Of a DNA stretch of 64,000 nucleotides, positions 1 through 9,322 are shown piece by piece. The stretch spans positions 1 through 64,000 of the forward strand of contig CAYXLW010000005.1 of the NCBI GenBank assembly GCA_964466055.1, given 5' to 3'. The notes under the pieces are model-generated. The model did no database searches. It was not told where the DNA came from and saw only the letters and a list, made by a program, of their open reading frames with translations. The first letter of the stretch is position 1, and each line of letters begins with the position of its first letter. Both the position numbers and the translations under genes were made by a program. The stretch comes from CAYXLW01 sp964466055. GTDB taxonomy: Bacteria > Patescibacteriota > Gracilibacteria > GCA-2401425.

Positions 1-209
1 CCCGAAATTATTGAGTTTAACTAGTTTTTATCTAAACTTTATGACCGCATTGTAGCAATATCTTGTATATTATACAAACGATTATATAGCAAAGTGAATC
101 GTTGAAGGTATAAAAAAAGATAAAAATATCTCTCCCATTCATTTTTTAATTCACTTTTTTCGTTTTGTTTCCACCTATTGCTTGAGATTTTTTTAAAATG
201 TCAGTTTAT
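1..209. other. Non-coding left edge with a possible IS terminal end
   Basis: No gene is visible here. Positions 174-204 match the terminal region of the insertion sequence at 55001-56322, read in the opposite orientation, in about 26 of 31 positions, ending in the same ATGTCAG. Further in, ACTTTTTTCGTTTTGTTT resembles the IS leader, and an inverted repeat (AAAGTGAAT at 91-99, ATTCACTTT near 149-157) mimics the hairpin in front of that transposase. No transposase start can be read in the bases available, so this may be a truncated or non-autonomous relative whose body lies left of the window. Confidence 0.4.
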
Positions 210-3200
210 TTATGGCTTCAAATAAGTAACTATATTCTCTTTTACCTTCATTTTTACACAACATCTCAAATAAAAATACCTAACAATAATAAATAGAATT
301 ATTCCCACTGCGATACCTATAAAATTCATTTTTATAAGAGAAATAACGGCAATTAAAATACATATTGCAAGCAACATTCTATAAACAATTCTATACATAT
401 GCTTCGTAAATTCATAATACATACAAGGAGTAACAACCAAAGTAAGGGCAGATGCAACCATCAACCCAAAAATAATTGTATAAGAAAGACCTGCCCAAAA
501 AGTACTAACCCAGACAAGTGGCAATACACCAGCAGCAGTTGTTAATGTAGTAAGCACAATAGGTTGTAACCTTGTTGCTCCAGCATGAGCAATAATTTCT
601 TCCAATGGCTTATTCACATATTTTTCTCTTAAGTAATTAATACGATCAACAAGAATAATTGCATCATTCACAACGATTCCTGCAAGCGAAATAGTTCCTA
701 TTATCATAGCAAGACTACGAGGAGTACCAGTAACAAATAGTCCTATATTTACTCCTAAAAATGACATTACAATTGTAAATACGATAATAAATGGGTAACT
801 ATAAGAATTAAATTGTATTACAAGAATTGTGAATATTAAAAATACAGCCATAACAAACCCTGTTCCTAATGCAACAAATAATTCCGCATTTTCCGCATTT
901 TCTCCAGACTCTTCAATTTCTACTCCTGCAGGCAATTCATAGTCTTTAATTTTTTCTTTAAATGCATTTGTTATCTCAAGGGCATTTCCTTCCTTTGCCA
1001 GTTCACTACTAATTGTAACCGAAATTTTTCGATCTTTTCTTTTAATTTCATTTACAGCAGGATTAAATTCTCTTACAACAATTTGGCTTAAAGAAATCAG
1101 CTCACCTTTATTGTTTAAAATTTGAAGGTTTCCAATATCATCAAAATTCTGAATACTGCCTTCCTTATAACGAACTTTTACATCAATTTCTCTTCCATCT
1201 CTAGTTAAAGTTATTGCATCACTACCTTTTATGGCTGTTCTTGTAAGAAATGCTATTTGACTAGAGTCAAGCCATAGTCTCAAGGCTTCTTCATGGTTAA
1301 CTTTGTATGTTATTTCTCCAGGAATATTAGTAATATCATCCTTCACATCATCAGTGCCTGGAATAGTTTTTAAAATTTCCTGCAAATCTCTTGCTACTTT
1401 TTGAGCATCTTTTAGATACTCTGAATCTTGAGCAATAATCTTAAAAGCAACTGGATGTTCTCCAGGGGGACCGCTTTGTGCTTCTTCAATATTTACTTCA
1501 TAATTCTTAAATTGCTTAAATTTTTGTCTCAATTCTTCACTAATCTCAAGACTAGTTCTCATGCCATTATTTTTACGATAATCTTTCTTTAAAAGTTCCA
1601 TTGATATACGAGCGCTATTATTTGAAATATTAGTTTCAAATCGTCTCATCTCTGGTATTTCTAGTAATATTTTCTCAGCAGGTAAAACTGATTCAAATGT
1701 TACTTCTTTTGTTGTCCCTTCCGGCATTTTTATTGAAGTCCACATATAATCAAAATCTTCAGCAGGGAACATCGAAAATTTTACAGGGAGAAAGAATGTT
1801 AAAATACAAAGAAGAATTGTTCCGTATATTGTAATCATTCTCCATTTTGCACTAGGTAAATTTTTAACTGTAAAATTATCATATGATTCTTGAACTCTTT
1901 CAATAATTTCCGATCTCTTTTTGTAAAAGGTGCTACATAAACGTCCAAAAGCAGAATTGATTGATTGCTTTCTTTCAGATTTTGCTTTTAAAATAGTTGA
2001 CGCTATTGCAGGAATAATTAAAAGTGAAACTAAAAGTGAAGCGAGAAGCGTTATGGAAACTGATATTGGTATGAATGAAAGATATTTTCCTAATATTCCA
2101 GGGAGAACAAGTAATGGAATAAATACAGCAAGTGTAGTTAGCGTTCCTGATATGAGGGGAGCCTTAAATTCTTGTACAGCAGCTATCGCTGCTTCTTTTG
2201 GTGTATATCCCTGCTTGATACCTTCATATATACCTTCGACAATAACAATTGAAGTATCTACTAAAATCCCCAAAGACAAGATAAGAGAAAAATTTACCAT
2301 AAAGTTTAATGTTTCTCCCATAGCTTTAATTGTGCCAATTGTTACTAAAAATGAAAGTGGAATTACAAAGCTAGTAACTAAAGCCTCCTTCATTCCAATG
2401 AAAATAGCTAGCAACAAAAAAACGATAATTATAGAACCTTCCCCGCTGGAAAAAACAGTGTCATAACTATCGCGAGTTTGTTCAACAATTTCATTTGTAA
2501 AATAAACATTCGTCGAATCTCCGAAATTATTTTTCACATATTCAAGAACTTTATTCCTAATCAGAGGATCAACCTTAAAAATATTTGTATTACTAGATTT
2601 ATTAATATTTAGAGTAATAGTTGGAGTTCGTGATTTATCTTCAGTTTCTAGGTCTGTAAAACTTGTTAAGCTTTCAATTTCTTCATTGCTTTCATAAACT
2701 TCAGCAATATCTTCTATTTTTATTGGAGTAGAATTACTATTTGAGGTTGATACTTTTACTACAATATTTTTAATATCTTCAGTATTTTTATGTTGACCTT
2801 GAAATCTTAGTGAATACTCAAGATTATCTATTTCAAAATTTCCAACAGGAAAATCGCGATGTGTTCTTTGTATAGTTGAGACTATTTCGGATAAAGAAAT
2901 TTTATATTGAGCAAGTTTTAAAGGATCGGTGTCTACAAAAATTTCTCTTTCAGCACCTCCACTTATATTAACTTCTCTAACAACAGGATCTGATTCTAAA
3001 TAACTTTTTAATTTTTCTGCATAATCTCGTAGCAATGCAGGGTGTAAATCTCCAGCAAGATGAACAGTAAAAATGGGCTCTAGGGTTGAATCTATTTCCG
3101 TTACAGTAGGATCTTCCGCATCGGTAGGGAGTTTAGATTTAGCTGAATCAAGCTTATTTCTCAAATCACTCATAGCTTTTGTCATATCGGTATCGGATTC

Positions 3201-3557
3201 AAATTCTACTGTTATGTTTGAGAAGCTGTTTCTAGATGAAGATGTTATTTTATTAATGTTATTTACGTCTTTTATTTTATTTTCAATTTCCTGAGTTATG
3301 AGTTTGTCCATATCAACCGCTGAAGCTCCATCGTAAAAAGTTGAAATAGAGGCTATTCCATAAGATATTTTTGGTGCTGACTCTTTAGGAATTGTTAACA
3401 TTGCCATTCCTCCCCACAGAAAAATTACGCCAGATACTAGAAAAGCTACTTTTGAATTATTTATAAAAAAACTAAACCAGCTATTTTCTGCTTTTTCTAT
3501 AAAACTTGATGTATGGTTTAAATTTTCTTGTAAGTCTGAATTATTATTAATATTCAT
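210..3557 (-). CDS. RND-family efflux transporter (AcrB/HAE1-like)
   Basis: The 1115-residue protein has the length and layout of the inner-membrane pump of an RND drug/lipophile exporter: an N-terminal membrane helix near residues 35-52, a large extracytoplasmic porter domain, a central membrane block, a second porter domain and a C-terminal membrane block. The TM4 proton-relay motif reads GILVDTSIVIVE, keeping the first of the two AcrB aspartates but with Thr at the second; the later GIVVNDAIILVDRIN motif is typical of the family. An extra hydrophobic stretch follows the usual TM12. It follows the adaptor gene by 30 bases and very likely forms an operon with it and the TetR gene. Substrate is unknown. 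Family assignment is secure. Confidence 0.93.
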   Translation of the reverse strand: MNINNNSDLQENLNHTSSFIEKAENSWFSFFINNSKVAFLVSGVIFLWGGMAMLTIPKESAPKISYGIASISTFYDGASAVDMDKLITQEIENKIKDVNNINKITSSSRNSFSNITVEFESDTDMTKAMSDLRNKLDSAKSKLPTDAEDPTVTEIDSTLEPIFTVHLAGDLHPALLRDYAEKLKSYLESDPVVREVNISGGAEREIFVDTDPLKLAQYKISLSEIVSTIQRTHRDFPVGNFEIDNLEYSLRFQGQHKNTEDIKNIVVKVSTSNSNSTPIKIEDIAEVYESNEEIESLTSFTDLETEDKSRTPTITLNINKSSNTNIFKVDPLIRNKVLEYVKNNFGDSTNVYFTNEIVEQTRDSYDTVFSSGEGSIIIVFLLLAIFIGMKEALVTSFVIPLSFLVTIGTIKAMGETLNFMVNFSLILSLGILVDTSIVIVEGIYEGIKQGYTPKEAAIAAVQEFKAPLISGTLTTLAVFIPLLVLPGILGKYLSFIPISVSITLLASLLVSLLIIPAIASTILKAKSERKQSINSAFGRLCSTFYKKRSEIIERVQESYDNFTVKNLPSAKWRMITIYGTILLCILTFFLPVKFSMFPAEDFDYMWTSIKMPEGTTKEVTFESVLPAEKILLEIPEMRRFETNISNNSARISMELLKKDYRKNNGMRTSLEISEELRQKFKQFKNYEVNIEEAQSGPPGEHPVAFKIIAQDSEYLKDAQKVARDLQEILKTIPGTDDVKDDITNIPGEITYKVNHEEALRLWLDSSQIAFLTRTAIKGSDAITLTRDGREIDVKVRYKEGSIQNFDDIGNLQILNNKGELISLSQIVVREFNPAVNEIKRKDRKISVTISSELAKEGNALEITNAFKEKIKDYELPAGVEIEESGENAENAELFVALGTGFVMAVFLIFTILVIQFNSYSYPFIIVFTIVMSFLGVNIGLFVTGTPRSLAMIIGTISLAGIVVNDAIILVDRINYLREKYVNKPLEEIIAHAGATRLQPIVLTTLTTAAGVLPLVWVSTFWAGLSYTIIFGLMVASALTLVVTPCMYYEFTKHMYRIVYRMLLAICILIAVISLIKMNFIGIAVGIILFIIVRYFYLRCCVKMKVKENIVTYLKP

Positions 3558-3587
3558 ATTTTTTCTTATTTTTAAAATTTCATAAAA

Positions 3588-5390
3588 TTATTTTTTTTCA
3601 TCCTTCTCAATATTTTCTTCTGTTGTTTCATTTAAAACATCTGCTTTTATACCCTCTTTTTTGAATAATCTTCCTCCTTGTATAATCACTCTATCTCCTG
3701 CAGTTAGTCCTGATTTGATGGCGATTTCTTTTCCTATTATTTCCCCTAACCCCACTGGATTTTTGATTGTTTTATTTTCATTATCTAATTTCCACACAAA
3801 TATTTCATCTGCATTCATATGAACTGCAACTAATGGTATATAAATTACATTATTATCAAAATTGGGGTTTGATCTAACAGTAAAACTTACAGGGATAACT
3901 TGTCCTGAATGCAGGAAAGGATTTTTGTGCACAATTTCAACTTTATATTTTTTAATATCAGGATCAACGCTTGAAGATATTGCTGTAATTTTATCCATAC
4001 TTTTTTTCCCTATTCTTACTTCGTCTCCATATTTTATCTTAGTTACTTGAGAGTTAGTAAGATAAACAATGATTTTAAAAACATCATTATTTTCTATTTC
4101 TGTTAAAAGTGTTCCAGGATTTACTTCATCTCCGATGTTTACAGGAATATCAACAATATATCCATCAAAAGGTGCCTTTATAATAAGTTTATCCTTATTT
4201 ATCTGGGCTTGTTGATATCCTCCGCTTGCAGCAGTGAGCGATGTTTTAGCTCCAGTTTCTGAAAGCCCTGCTGCTTTCAAGGCTGATTCATAAGCTATTC
4301 TTGTAGCTTCTACTGATTTTTCAGCGTCATCTTCAGATGCGTCTAAGCTTTCGATTGTAGAATTATATTGAACTTGTGCAGTTATTGTAACTTGGGAGCT
4401 TCCATTAACATTTTGAATTGTAGAATCAAATGATTTTTGTGCTGTTTCAACTGCTTGATGATAAGAAGAAAGAGAGGTAATTGTTGAACGAATTGAAGTT
4501 AAAATACCAGCAGCTCCACTTATGGATCCTATATAAGAAGTTAAAGTCGTTTCTGGGAAATTATTTCCCGTTGATGAATTATTCAACATTATAAGAGTTT
4601 TTTGTGCTGCATCTTCAGTTTCTCTCAAAATAGAGTAAGAAGATTCATAAATAGGAGAAAATGAGTTATAAGAATTTAGCACTTTTTCTAGTGCAATTTC
4701 AGCTTCTTTTTTAGATGAGCTTTTAAATGCTCCTAAATTTTGTTCAAAAGAGTCATTATTATATTTATATTTTTCTGATATTCCCAAGATAGCATCAATT
4801 GTATTTAATGCTGAATCAATAACAGTTTGTGATGAATTAATAGTGTTTTCAAGATTAATTTTTGATGTTTCCAGTGCAGTTGTAGCTGATTCAGTAGATA
4901 GATTTAAATTTAGCTTAGCTGTATTTAAAGCCTCTTCAGCTTGAATTCTTTTAGTTTTATTCTGCTTTAATAAATTTTGCAAATAAAGCTCAGATTTTTC
5001 TAATGCAACTTTAGAGGCTTCTATATTTTTTTGAACAGACTCTTTTGTTTGACTTAAAGATTTATCAGCATTTGCCAATGAAGAAGAGGCAGTAGATAAA
5101 GAGTTGTCAATACTTGCAGAATAAAGTGTTATAAGAGTTTGATCTCTTCTTACTTTATCTCCAGGTTTAACTAAGATATTTTGAACATTTGCTCGTAACT
5201 CAGAGGTTATATTTGCAGATTTATTTGGCGTAACTTCTCCATTAACGGTGAACTCTTTTTCTCCCCCAAGAGCAACTGTCATTATTTCGATCTTTGGATT
5301 TACCTCATTAATCTTAGAAATATCATCTCCATTTGAGCAAGAAGATAAAGTCAAAAGTACTGTTAATGTTATTATAATATGATTTTTCAT
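3588..5390 (-). CDS. RND efflux periplasmic adaptor (membrane fusion) lipoprotein
   Basis: The 600-residue product begins with a lipoprotein signal peptide ending in a lipobox (TLSSCS, Cys near residue 18), followed by a biotinyl-lipoyl half-domain (residues about 60-95), a very long alpha-helical section (about 95-400) rich in Ala/Ser/Glu, the second lipoyl half (KAPFDGYIVDIPVNIGDEV), and beta-barrel and membrane-proximal domains. That is the HlyD/AcrA order, but the helical hairpin is much longer than in typical 350-420-residue adaptors. It sits directly upstream of the RND pump. No TolC-like outer-membrane channel is seen nearby; if the host is monoderm the long hairpin may have another role, which is inference. 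Confidence 0.88.
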   Translation of the reverse strand: MKNHIIITLTVLLTLSSCSNGDDISKINEVNPKIEIMTVALGGEKEFTVNGEVTPNKSANITSELRANVQNILVKPGDKVRRDQTLITLYSASIDNSLSTASSSLANADKSLSQTKESVQKNIEASKVALEKSELYLQNLLKQNKTKRIQAEEALNTAKLNLNLSTESATTALETSKINLENTINSSQTVIDSALNTIDAILGISEKYKYNNDSFEQNLGAFKSSSKKEAEIALEKVLNSYNSFSPIYESSYSILRETEDAAQKTLIMLNNSSTGNNFPETTLTSYIGSISGAAGILTSIRSTITSLSSYHQAVETAQKSFDSTIQNVNGSSQVTITAQVQYNSTIESLDASEDDAEKSVEATRIAYESALKAAGLSETGAKTSLTAASGGYQQAQINKDKLIIKAPFDGYIVDIPVNIGDEVNPGTLLTEIENNDVFKIIVYLTNSQVTKIKYGDEVRIGKKSMDKITAISSSVDPDIKKYKVEIVHKNPFLHSGQVIPVSFTVRSNPNFDNNVIYIPLVAVHMNADEIFVWKLDNENKTIKNPVGLGEIIGKEIAIKSGLTAGDRVIIQGGRLFKKEGIKADVLNETTEENIEKDEKK

Positions 5391-5414
5391 GTTTTTCTGT
5401 TAAATATTTATATT

Positions 5415-6026
5415 TTAAGATAATGAATTTTTAAAATTTTCAAAGATTATTTCTTTTGTTATGCCCCATTTTTCTTTTGCAAGCATTCCATCTATTATAC
5501 ACTTTGCTAATTTATCACTCAAATTCCAAAAGTACTCTTCATTGCAATCAGAATATCTTAAAATCATAAGGTAAAAAGTATGAATATCCCCAATTTCATC
5601 TAAAGTAATATCACTTCTTAATTGATTAACATCTTTATCCAGAAGCACTTTTATTAAACTAAAAACAGAAGCCATAAAGCTTTTCTTGTCTACAGTTTCT
5701 GAATAGTAATTTGTGTTCTCAAGAATAATTTCTTTCAAAATTTTCTTTTTTGAGCAGAATAAAAGACTTCCCATATAGTTTCTGTATAATCTTTTTTTTA
5801 TATCTTTTTCCTGTTTTGCTAAGTATTGCATACATGCCTTTGCCTCTGATTCATATTTTCTTAATATTGCCTCATAAAGCTCATTTTTATTTTTAAAATA
5901 TAAATAAAAAGTTCCTTTTGCAATCCCTGCATTCTTTACAATTTCATCAATACTTACCTTTTTATATCCATATTGTTCAAACAGATTCTCTGCAAATTTT
6001 AGAATTAAAGTGGCTTTTTTTAACAT
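5415..6026 (-). CDS. TetR/AcrR-family transcriptional regulator
   Basis: The start is placed at the ATG at 6026, giving about 203 residues; a longer reading frame exists but adds an unlikely tail. The N-terminal helix-turn-helix is classical TetR: AENLFEQYGYKKVSIDEIV then AGIAKGTFYLYFKNKNELYE. The C-terminal ligand-binding half is divergent, as is usual. It is the first gene of the leftward cluster with the adaptor and RND pump, 24 bases before the adaptor, so it probably represses the pump operon and itself. A TATAAT-like -10 and an imperfect palindrome lie just upstream of its start. Confidence 0.87.
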   Translation of the reverse strand: MLKKATLILKFAENLFEQYGYKKVSIDEIVKNAGIAKGTFYLYFKNKNELYEAILRKYESEAKACMQYLAKQEKDIKKRLYRNYMGSLLFCSKKKILKEIILENTNYYSETVDKKSFMASVFSLIKVLLDKDVNQLRSDITLDEIGDIHTFYLMILRYSDCNEEYFWNLSDKLAKCIIDGMLAKEKWGITKEIIFENFKNSLS

Positions 6027-6032
6027 AGTAAA

Positions 6033-6058
6033 ATGACTAATTATACAATATGGGTCAT
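6033..6058 (-). promoter_or_regulatory. Possible TetR operator overlapping the -10
   Basis: An imperfect 26-base palindrome with perfect ATGAC/GTCAT ends lies immediately upstream of the TetR start codon. On the minus strand it contains TATAAT, so a protein bound here would block transcription. The match between arms is only partial and the assignment is inferred from position and symmetry. Confidence 0.35.
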
Positions 6059-6169
6059 AATGTACATTGTCTATAAATAATTTGCAATATTTTTTTATAT
6101 AAAAAAACAAAGTATTTAGATATTTAAAAAAAACGTTTAAAATTGTTACGAATATATAAAATTATTTTA

Positions 6170-6646
6170 ATGCGAATTCTTGGAATAGACCCCGGATATG
6201 GGACAGTAGGCTTTGGAGCAATAGAGCTTAATGGCACTGAATGGGAATTGGTTGATACAGGAGTTATAACTACTGATAGTGAAGAAGTAATGCCCAATAG
6301 ATTGCTTCAAATCTATGAAGATATTTCTATGTTAATCGATGAAATTAAGCCAGATCTATTTGCAATAGAAGAGCTGTTTTTTGTTCAAAATATAACCACA
6401 GGATTACAAGTTTCAGAAGCTCGTGGAGTAATTCTTCTTGCGGCTGCTCAAAGTGATTTGCCAATTTATGAATATGCTCCTAATGAAATAAAAATGAGCA
6501 TTACTGGCTATGGTCATGCTGAAAAAAGGCAAATGCAAATTATGGTTCAAGAAATTTTAAACTTAAAACAACGTCCCAGTCCAGATGATGCAGCAGATGC
6601 TTTGGCTGTGGCTTTAACGTGTGGGTTTGATAGGGTTAGATTATGA
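6170..6646 (+). CDS. ruvC: Holliday junction resolvase RuvC
   Basis: This gene encodes the dimeric endonuclease that cuts Holliday junctions during recombinational repair. I chose the ATG at 6170 because the protein then begins MRILGIDPGYG, matching the family start; an upstream TTG at 6143 is less likely. The acidic active-site residues are visible: Asp in GIDPG, Glu in AIEELFF, and Asp residues in SPDDAADAL. Length (158 residues) is normal. ruvA and ruvB are not adjacent. It is divergent from the TetR-RND cluster and stands alone. Confidence 0.95.
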   Translation: MRILGIDPGYGTVGFGAIELNGTEWELVDTGVITTDSEEVMPNRLLQIYEDISMLIDEIKPDLFAIEELFFVQNITTGLQVSEARGVILLAAAQSDLPIYEYAPNEIKMSITGYGHAEKRQMQIMVQEILNLKQRPSPDDAADALAVALTCGFDRVRL

Positions 6647-6740
6647 ATCTGTAGAGATATACAACTTTGTGTCTCTAAAATTAAAACCAAAATAGTCGAT
6701 GTTATGTAATAATATAGCTAATTCAAAATAGTTTGACATA

Positions 6741-6842
6741 ACCCCGCACTCCCTCACCCCAACCCTCTCCCAAAGGGAGAGGGGGTTTTCCCTTCTCCCT
6801 CTGGGAGAAGGTGCCCCGCTAACCGGGGCGGATGAGGGGAGT
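6741..6842. repeat. Compound REP-like palindromic repeat
   Basis: This GC-rich block stands out against the AT-rich surroundings. It holds three consecutive hairpins: CCCTCTCCCAAAGGGAGAGGG, CCTTCTCCCTCTGGGAGAAGG and GCCCCGCTAACCGGGGC. Related copies occur at 32791-32826 and, inside a coding region, at 61640-61681. A 75-residue open frame across it is an artefact of the repeat. Such palindromic families are common in intergenic DNA; here it lies between the convergent ruvC and hppA genes. Confidence 0.8.
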
Positions 6843-6908
6843 GGAGGCAAACAATTATTGTATTCCAATTTAATATTGAGTTAGCTCTATCGTCCAAATT
6901 ATTGGAAA

Positions 6909-6937
6909 TAAAAAAAGGGCAGATCATTGATCTGCCT
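6909..6937 (-). terminator. Rho-independent terminator of hppA
   Basis: On the minus strand a perfect stem (GGCAGATCA paired with TGATCTGCC, extended by flanking A/T pairs) is followed by a run of seven T. It lies about 25 bases after the hppA stop codon. Confidence 0.88.
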
Positions 6938-6962
6938 TTATATTTTTAATTTTTAAACTAAA

Positions 6963-8990
6963 TTATCCTAATAAATTCAAACTATTTGCTGTAAAGAAAG
7001 CAACAAAAATCAATGATACAATTGTCATTAATTTAATAAGGATATTAATTGAAGGTCCTGAAGTATCTTTAAATGGATCACCAACAGTATCTCCTACAAC
7101 GGCTGCTTTATGTGTTTCACTTCCTTTTCCTCCTAAATTCCCTGCTTCGATATATTTTTTAGCATTATCCCAAGCACCTCCACTATTAGCCATTGAAATA
7201 GCAAGTAATACTCCTGTTACAAGAGATCCTGCTAATAACCCTCCAAGTGCATCATTTCCTAAAAAATAACCTGTTGCAAGTGGGGCAATAATAGCAATAA
7301 CTCCAGGAAGAATCATTTCTTTAATAGCTCCTAGAGTTGCAATATCAACACATTTTGCATGGTCTGCTTTAGTCTTTCCTTCCATAATTCCTTTTATTTC
7401 CTTAAATTGTCTTCTTACTTCTCCAATCATAGCAAATGCTGCGCGTCCTACTGCATTCATAGTAAGTGCCGAAAATATGAAAGGAAGAGTTCCTCCTAGA
7501 AGAAGTCCGATTATTACTTTTGGATCTGTAAGTTTTAAATCTACTCCTGCTTTTTCTGCAAATGCAGAAAAAAGTGCAAGCGCTGTAAGAGCAGCAGATC
7601 CTATAGCAAATCCTTTTCCTATTGCTGCCGTTGTATTCCCTGCGCTATCAAGTGCATCTGTTCTTTCTCTAACTTTTGCTCCAAGTCCAGCCATTTCTGC
7701 AATTCCACCTGCATTGTCTGCAACTGGTCCGTAAGCATCAACAGCAAGTGATGCACCTAATGTTGAAAGCATTCCAACTGCTGCAATGGAGATTCCAAAT
7801 AATCCTGAAAGGTAATAACTTAATCCAATTGCTATACAAATAATTATTACAGGTAAAGCAGTAGACATATATCCAAGTCCTAATCCTTCAATAATACATG
7901 TTGCGGCTCCTGTTCCTGATGATTTAGCAAGTTTTCTAACAGGAGAATATTCAGTTGCTGTATAGTATTCTGTAAACAATCCAATTAATACTCCAGAAAC
8001 AAGTCCTGTGATAATTGTATAAAATACTTTCATTCCATCTTCTCCTATGAATTTTTTGCAAAGGAAATAACTTGCAAGAATTACTAGTGCTGAAGCTACC
8101 CAAATCCCCATTTTTAAAGCTCCATGAATTTTATTTTCATTGTTTGTTCTCACAAAGAAACTTCCAATAATTGAAGCCACTATACCTGCCCCTGAAAGAG
8201 TTAATGGAAGATAAATTCCATTCATTCCGTAAACAACAAAGCCTAAAACCATAGAAGCAATAATTGAGCCTACGTATGATTCAAAAAGATCAGCTCCCAT
8301 TCCAGCAACATCACCAACATTATCACCAACATTATCAGCAATAACTGCAGGATTTCGTGGATCATCTTCTGGAATTCCTGCTTCTACTTTACCAACAAGA
8401 TCAGCTCCAACATCAGCAGCTTTTGTGAAAATTCCTCCTCCTACCCTAGCAAAAAGTGCTATTGATGATGCTCCAAGTCCAAAACCTGTAAGCACGTCAA
8501 GCATTATATTTGTATCAGCAATAACTTTTGAAAGATACATTATCATACCAACAAGACCTATAAGTCCAAGGCTAACTACTGAAAGCCCCATAACAGATCC
8601 TGAATTAAAGGCAATACGCAAAGCTCCACCAAGAGATGTTTTTGCAGCTTCTGCTGTTCTAACATTTGCTTCTGTTGCAACACGCATTCCGATAAATCCT
8701 GCTATAACTGAACATATGGCTCCTACAACAAAAGATAGTGTTATGTATTTTCCGTTATCTAACGTAAACCAAAGTAATGTTCCTAAAAGAATAATAAAAA
8801 TTACTATTACTTTGTATTCTCTAAAAAGGAATGCCATTGCTCCTTCGCGAATTGCATTTGCAATTTCTTGCATTTTTTTGTCCCCAGCTGGTTTAGCACT
8901 AATAGTGATTTTTAGAATAATAGAAGCGATTACTCCCATAGCAGCTGCTATAAGCACATACCACAGTACTGAGATATTTGATAAATCCAT
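6963..8990 (-). CDS. hppA: Membrane-bound cation-pumping pyrophosphatase
   Basis: The 675-residue polytopic membrane protein hydrolyses pyrophosphate to pump H+ or Na+. The catalytic signature is clear: DVGADLVGKVEAGIPEDDP followed by NPAVIADNVGDNVGD, and the C-terminal DNAKKYIEAGN and GDTVGDPFKDTSGPS motifs. Around residue 450 the sequence GNTTAAIGKG has Ala at the position that separates K+-dependent (Ala) from K+-independent (Lys) enzymes, so this is predicted to be K+-dependent. Whether it moves Na+ or H+ cannot be settled here. It is monocistronic with its own terminator and would let a fermentative cell recover energy from biosynthetic pyrophosphate. Confidence 0.97.
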   Translation of the reverse strand: MDLSNISVLWYVLIAAAMGVIASIILKITISAKPAGDKKMQEIANAIREGAMAFLFREYKVIVIFIILLGTLLWFTLDNGKYITLSFVVGAICSVIAGFIGMRVATEANVRTAEAAKTSLGGALRIAFNSGSVMGLSVVSLGLIGLVGMIMYLSKVIADTNIMLDVLTGFGLGASSIALFARVGGGIFTKAADVGADLVGKVEAGIPEDDPRNPAVIADNVGDNVGDVAGMGADLFESYVGSIIASMVLGFVVYGMNGIYLPLTLSGAGIVASIIGSFFVRTNNENKIHGALKMGIWVASALVILASYFLCKKFIGEDGMKVFYTIITGLVSGVLIGLFTEYYTATEYSPVRKLAKSSGTGAATCIIEGLGLGYMSTALPVIIICIAIGLSYYLSGLFGISIAAVGMLSTLGASLAVDAYGPVADNAGGIAEMAGLGAKVRERTDALDSAGNTTAAIGKGFAIGSAALTALALFSAFAEKAGVDLKLTDPKVIIGLLLGGTLPFIFSALTMNAVGRAAFAMIGEVRRQFKEIKGIMEGKTKADHAKCVDIATLGAIKEMILPGVIAIIAPLATGYFLGNDALGGLLAGSLVTGVLLAISMANSGGAWDNAKKYIEAGNLGGKGSETHKAAVVGDTVGDPFKDTSGPSINILIKLMTIVSLIFVAFFTANSLNLLG

Positions 8991-9322
8991 GTTAATGAGT
9001 AGTTAATAAATAATTTTCCCGCATATTTTAGGAAAAGTTTTTGGTATTTGGAAGGGAAAATAATAATGAGAAATAAACAATGATGGATGAACAAAAAAAT
9101 ATTAATATTTAAGTACTTTTGTTTGAATGTCAATGAAAAAAATATGGAAAGACATATCTTTTTCAATAAAAATAATAATTGATTTACATCTATATTTTTT
9201 GAATTTTCTAATATATAAATGAATATTAAATTGAAAAAATATATATTATTTGGTATAATACCAAGATAACAAAGTACGTATATTAAATAGTCAAGTGCAA
9301 CCCTATTAATTTTAAAATTTTT
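8991..9322. other. Gene-free AT-rich spacer with divergent promoters
   Basis: About 330 bases between the divergent hppA and the HExxH-protein gene. A 143-residue open frame on the minus strand spans it, but it has no recognisable domain, is very rich in Phe/Ile/Leu from AT bias and overlaps the start of the plus-strand gene, so I do not accept it. A good promoter for the plus-strand gene lies at 9231-9259. Confidence 0.6.
9231..9259 (+). promoter_or_regulatory. Sigma-70-type promoter of the HExxH-protein gene
   Basis: TTGAAA (9231-9236), a 17-base spacer and a perfect TATAAT (9254-9259), about 60 bases before the start codon at 9323. Confidence 0.7.

Noticed and set aside
6641..6868. 75-residue minus-strand open frame (NPLSLWERVGVREC)
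   Set aside because: It is the translation of the REP-like palindromic repeat and matches the well-known spurious peptide of such repeats.
8425..9006. 193-residue plus-strand frame opposite hppA
   Set aside because: Antisense shadow of a strongly conserved gene.
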